NCBI GenBank assembly: GCA_945827785.1
Contig: CALZOR010000008.1
Location: 1-43,995, forward strand
Origin: an uncultured Bacteroidales bacterium
GTDB taxonomy: Bacteria; Bacteroidota; Bacteroidia; Bacteroidales; UBA932
Direction of reading: 5' to 3'
Length of the DNA: 43,995 nucleotides
Below are positions 42,857-43,995 of the stretch, in pieces (the first letter of the stretch is position 1; each line of letters starts with the position of its first letter). The notes under the pieces were generated by a model, which ran no database searches, had not been told where the DNA came from, and saw nothing but the letters and a program-made list of their open reading frames with translations. Position numbers and translations under genes: made by a program.

Positions 42857-42953
42857 TGTCATCTCGGCCTCGCGAGCGCTCAGCAAACAGCCCAGCGGAC
42901 TTTTGCAGCGAGCAGCCGGCAGCAGTCGGACATGAAGTACGTGGAGAGAACTT
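42857..42953 (+). repeat. dispersed intergenic repeat, copy C
   Basis: Best full copy: TGTCATCTC...CTCGCGAGCGCTCAGCAAACAGCCC...TTTTGCAGCGAGCAGCCG...GTGGAGAGA. Begins about 2 bp after the predicted sigma-54 start and ends 41 bp before the ATPase ATG. The stem GCTC-a-GCAAA / TTTGC-agc-GAGC can form in the RNA. Confidence 0.8.
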
Positions 42954-42993
42954 ATGAATTTAAGAATGAATAACAATTAAATACCAATAAATT

Positions 42994-43674
42994 ATGATTA
43001 AAGTTACAGACCTGTGCAAAGTCTTCCGCACAGAAGAAATTGAAACAACCGCACTGAACAACGTGTCATTTGAAATCGGAAATGGGGAATTCGTCGCAAT
43101 CATGGGCCCTTCTGGCTGCGGCAAATCGACGCTTCTGAATATCCTCGGCCTTTTGGACAACCCGTCATCGGGAAGCTATGAACTGCTAGGCCAGGAAGTG
43201 GCAAACCTCAAGGAGAAGGACCGCACCAAATTCCGCAAGGGCAACATCGGCTTCGTGTTCCAGAGCTTCAACCTCATTGACGAACTCAATGTGTATGAGA
43301 ATGTTGAACTGCCGCTTCGCTACCTGAACATAAGTGCTTCGGAGCGAAAGGAAAGGGTTACAGCGATGCTCAAGAGAATGAGCATCAGCCATCGCGCACA
43401 GCATTTCCCGCAGCAGCTTTCCGGAGGTCAGCAGCAGAGGGTGGCCATTGCACGCGCCGTGGTCTCAAGCCCGAAACTCATCCTCGCCGACGAGCCTACA
43501 GGTAACCTCGACTCAAAGAACGGCAAGGAGGTTATGGAACTGCTTCAGGAACTCAACAGCGAAGGTACTACCATCGTTATGGTAACCCACTCCCAGAGGG
43601 ATGCAGCCTGTGCCCACCGCACCATCAACCTCTTTGACGGTGCCATTGTCAGCGATGTGCAGAACGAACTGTAA
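42994..43674 (+). CDS. ABC transporter ATP-binding protein (MacB/LolD type)
   Basis: 226 residues, a single nucleotide-binding domain. Walker A GPSGCGKST (38-46), Q-loop FVFQSFNLI, signature LSGGQQQR, Walker B LILADEPTGNLD and the H-loop His in MVTHSQRD are all intact. Sequence is of the MacB/LolD class that drives FtsX-type permeases. Probably powers the permease encoded at 39739, and once also a second permease whose fragment follows immediately. Own sigma-54 promoter with a leader of about 140 nt. Confidence 0.93.
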   Translation: MIKVTDLCKVFRTEEIETTALNNVSFEIGNGEFVAIMGPSGCGKSTLLNILGLLDNPSSGSYELLGQEVANLKEKDRTKFRKGNIGFVFQSFNLIDELNVYENVELPLRYLNISASERKERVTAMLKRMSISHRAQHFPQQLSGGQQQRVAIARAVVSSPKLILADEPTGNLDSKNGKEVMELLQELNSEGTTIVMVTHSQRDAACAHRTINLFDGAIVSDVQNEL

Positions 43675-43690
43675 AAACATAAATATTGAA

Positions 43691-43798
43691 TCACGGCACT
43701 ATCGTGAGATCGACCGCAATCATCCCACTTCCGGCCGTATCTACCGCGTTGACAAAATCGGCATGGACAAGGAAGGGAACCGTGTCGTTACCGGTCAG
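43691..43798 (+). pseudogene. fragment of an FtsX/MacB-type permease N-terminal region
   Basis: In frame: HYREIDRNHPTSGRIYRVDKIGMDKEGNRVVTGQ. The DRxxxxxxRIYRV pattern is the start of the periplasmic domain in Bacteroidota FtsX-type permeases and aligns with ELSYDRCYRDYENIYQI in the permease at 39739. The upstream membrane segment and all that follows are missing; the frame then runs into antisense fimbrillin sequence. A permease gene would be expected right after the ATPase, so this looks like a deletion scar. Confidence 0.6.
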
Positions 43799-43995
43799 AG
43801 TTCCGGCACGGGTTCGTTATCGATGAAAATGTCACCGCCTTCATACCATTCTTTAAGATGTACGCTGACTTCCACTTCTGTAGCGCCATAGATGGTCAGA
43901 GTGATATTGTAGCGGTTTCCGGCTTCGAAATATGAACTTCTGCTGATAGGGAGTTCAGTGACAAGATTGTCATGTTCAATTCCGTCTTCCCTCAC
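43795..43995 (-). CDS. fimbrillin-family protein, C-terminal part (5' end beyond window)
   Basis: 66 residues in the window, open at the right edge, so the apparent GTG start is only the edge. SYFEAGNRYNITLTIYGATEVEVSVHLKEWYEGGDIFID is the last strand pair and tail of Bacteroidota FimA/Mfa-type fimbrial subunits. Convergent with the ATPase unit and overlapping the permease fragment by a few bases. Subfamily cannot be set from so little sequence. Confidence 0.65.
   Translation of the reverse strand: MREDGIEHDNLVTELPISRSSYFEAGNRYNITLTIYGATEVEVSVHLKEWYEGGDIFIDNEPVPEL

Noticed and set aside
43601-43891. Track ORF of 96 residues at the right end as a whole gene
   Set aside because: Its first part is a frame shadow of the ATPase and its last part is antisense to the fimbrillin; only the middle (about 43691-43798) has meaningful similarity.
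1-43995. CRISPR array, transposase, integrase or prophage genes
   Set aside because: No regularly spaced repeats and no ORF with transposase, recombinase or phage features were seen.

Overview
The window is chromosomal DNA from a member of the order Bacteroidales (phylum Bacteroidota). The evidence is consistent: many promoters of the Bacteroidota type (TTTG, a spacer of about 19-21 bp, then TAnnTTTG), almost no Shine-Dalgarno sequences, the Bacteroidota form of RNA polymerase omega, and clade families such as DUF4837, DUF3667, DUF4861, OmpH/Skp pairs and a fimbrillin tail. Base composition looks moderate in GC. Genus cannot be read from the sequence; an uncultured gut lineage is plausible.

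Layout. 1-5081 (mostly minus): tRNA-Glu and rpsT share one promoter; upstream lies an envelope/isoprenoid operon M23 peptidase - dxr - rseP - DUF4837 lipoprotein. 5106-8573 (plus): ruvX, def, phosphomannomutase, LysM-M23 peptidase. 8676-11617: typA, yceD, rpmF, tRNA-Arg. 11759-16524: SDR, trxB, bamD, rpoZ, recN. 16525-20903 (minus): LysM/periplasmic-binding protein, glycosyltransferase, anchored OmpH, pdxJ. 21001-25818 (plus): nadK, uppS, bamA, skp, followed by a truncated gluconate 5-dehydrogenase-like relic and a DUF4861 lipoprotein. 27230-30051 (minus): pnp, rpsO. 30189-34407 (minus): a two-gene cytochrome c maturation system (CcsA, ResB) with an outer-membrane barrel and a BASS-family transporter. 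34741-36745 (plus): queE, DUF3667, an exported TSCPD-domain protein. 36994-43674 (plus): a tripartite export locus (TolC, HlyD, FtsX-type permease, PepSY-like protein, ABC ATPase). The window ends in a permease fragment running into the 3' end of a convergent fimbrillin gene.

The most interesting region is the export locus. Two genes, the TolC gene and the ABC ATPase gene, are each preceded by a sigma-54 type -24/-12 promoter (TGGCAC-N7-GC). Upstream of each are two tandem palindromes, TGTAAA-N5-TTTACA, 22 bp apart centre to centre and at exactly the same distance from the -24 element in both. This implies one enhancer-binding regulator firing both units together, so that ATPase and membrane/outer-membrane parts are made in step although they are separate transcripts. 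No such regulator is encoded in the window. The same locus carries three copies of a dispersed intergenic repeat of about 60-100 bp not explained by any gene.

Other points of interest are gene relics at three rearranged junctions (25.8, 34.7 and 43.7 kb), a recurring GCGAAACTTGAG motif in four upstream regions, a hairpin-rich rpmF leader, and a TSCPD protein with an export signal.
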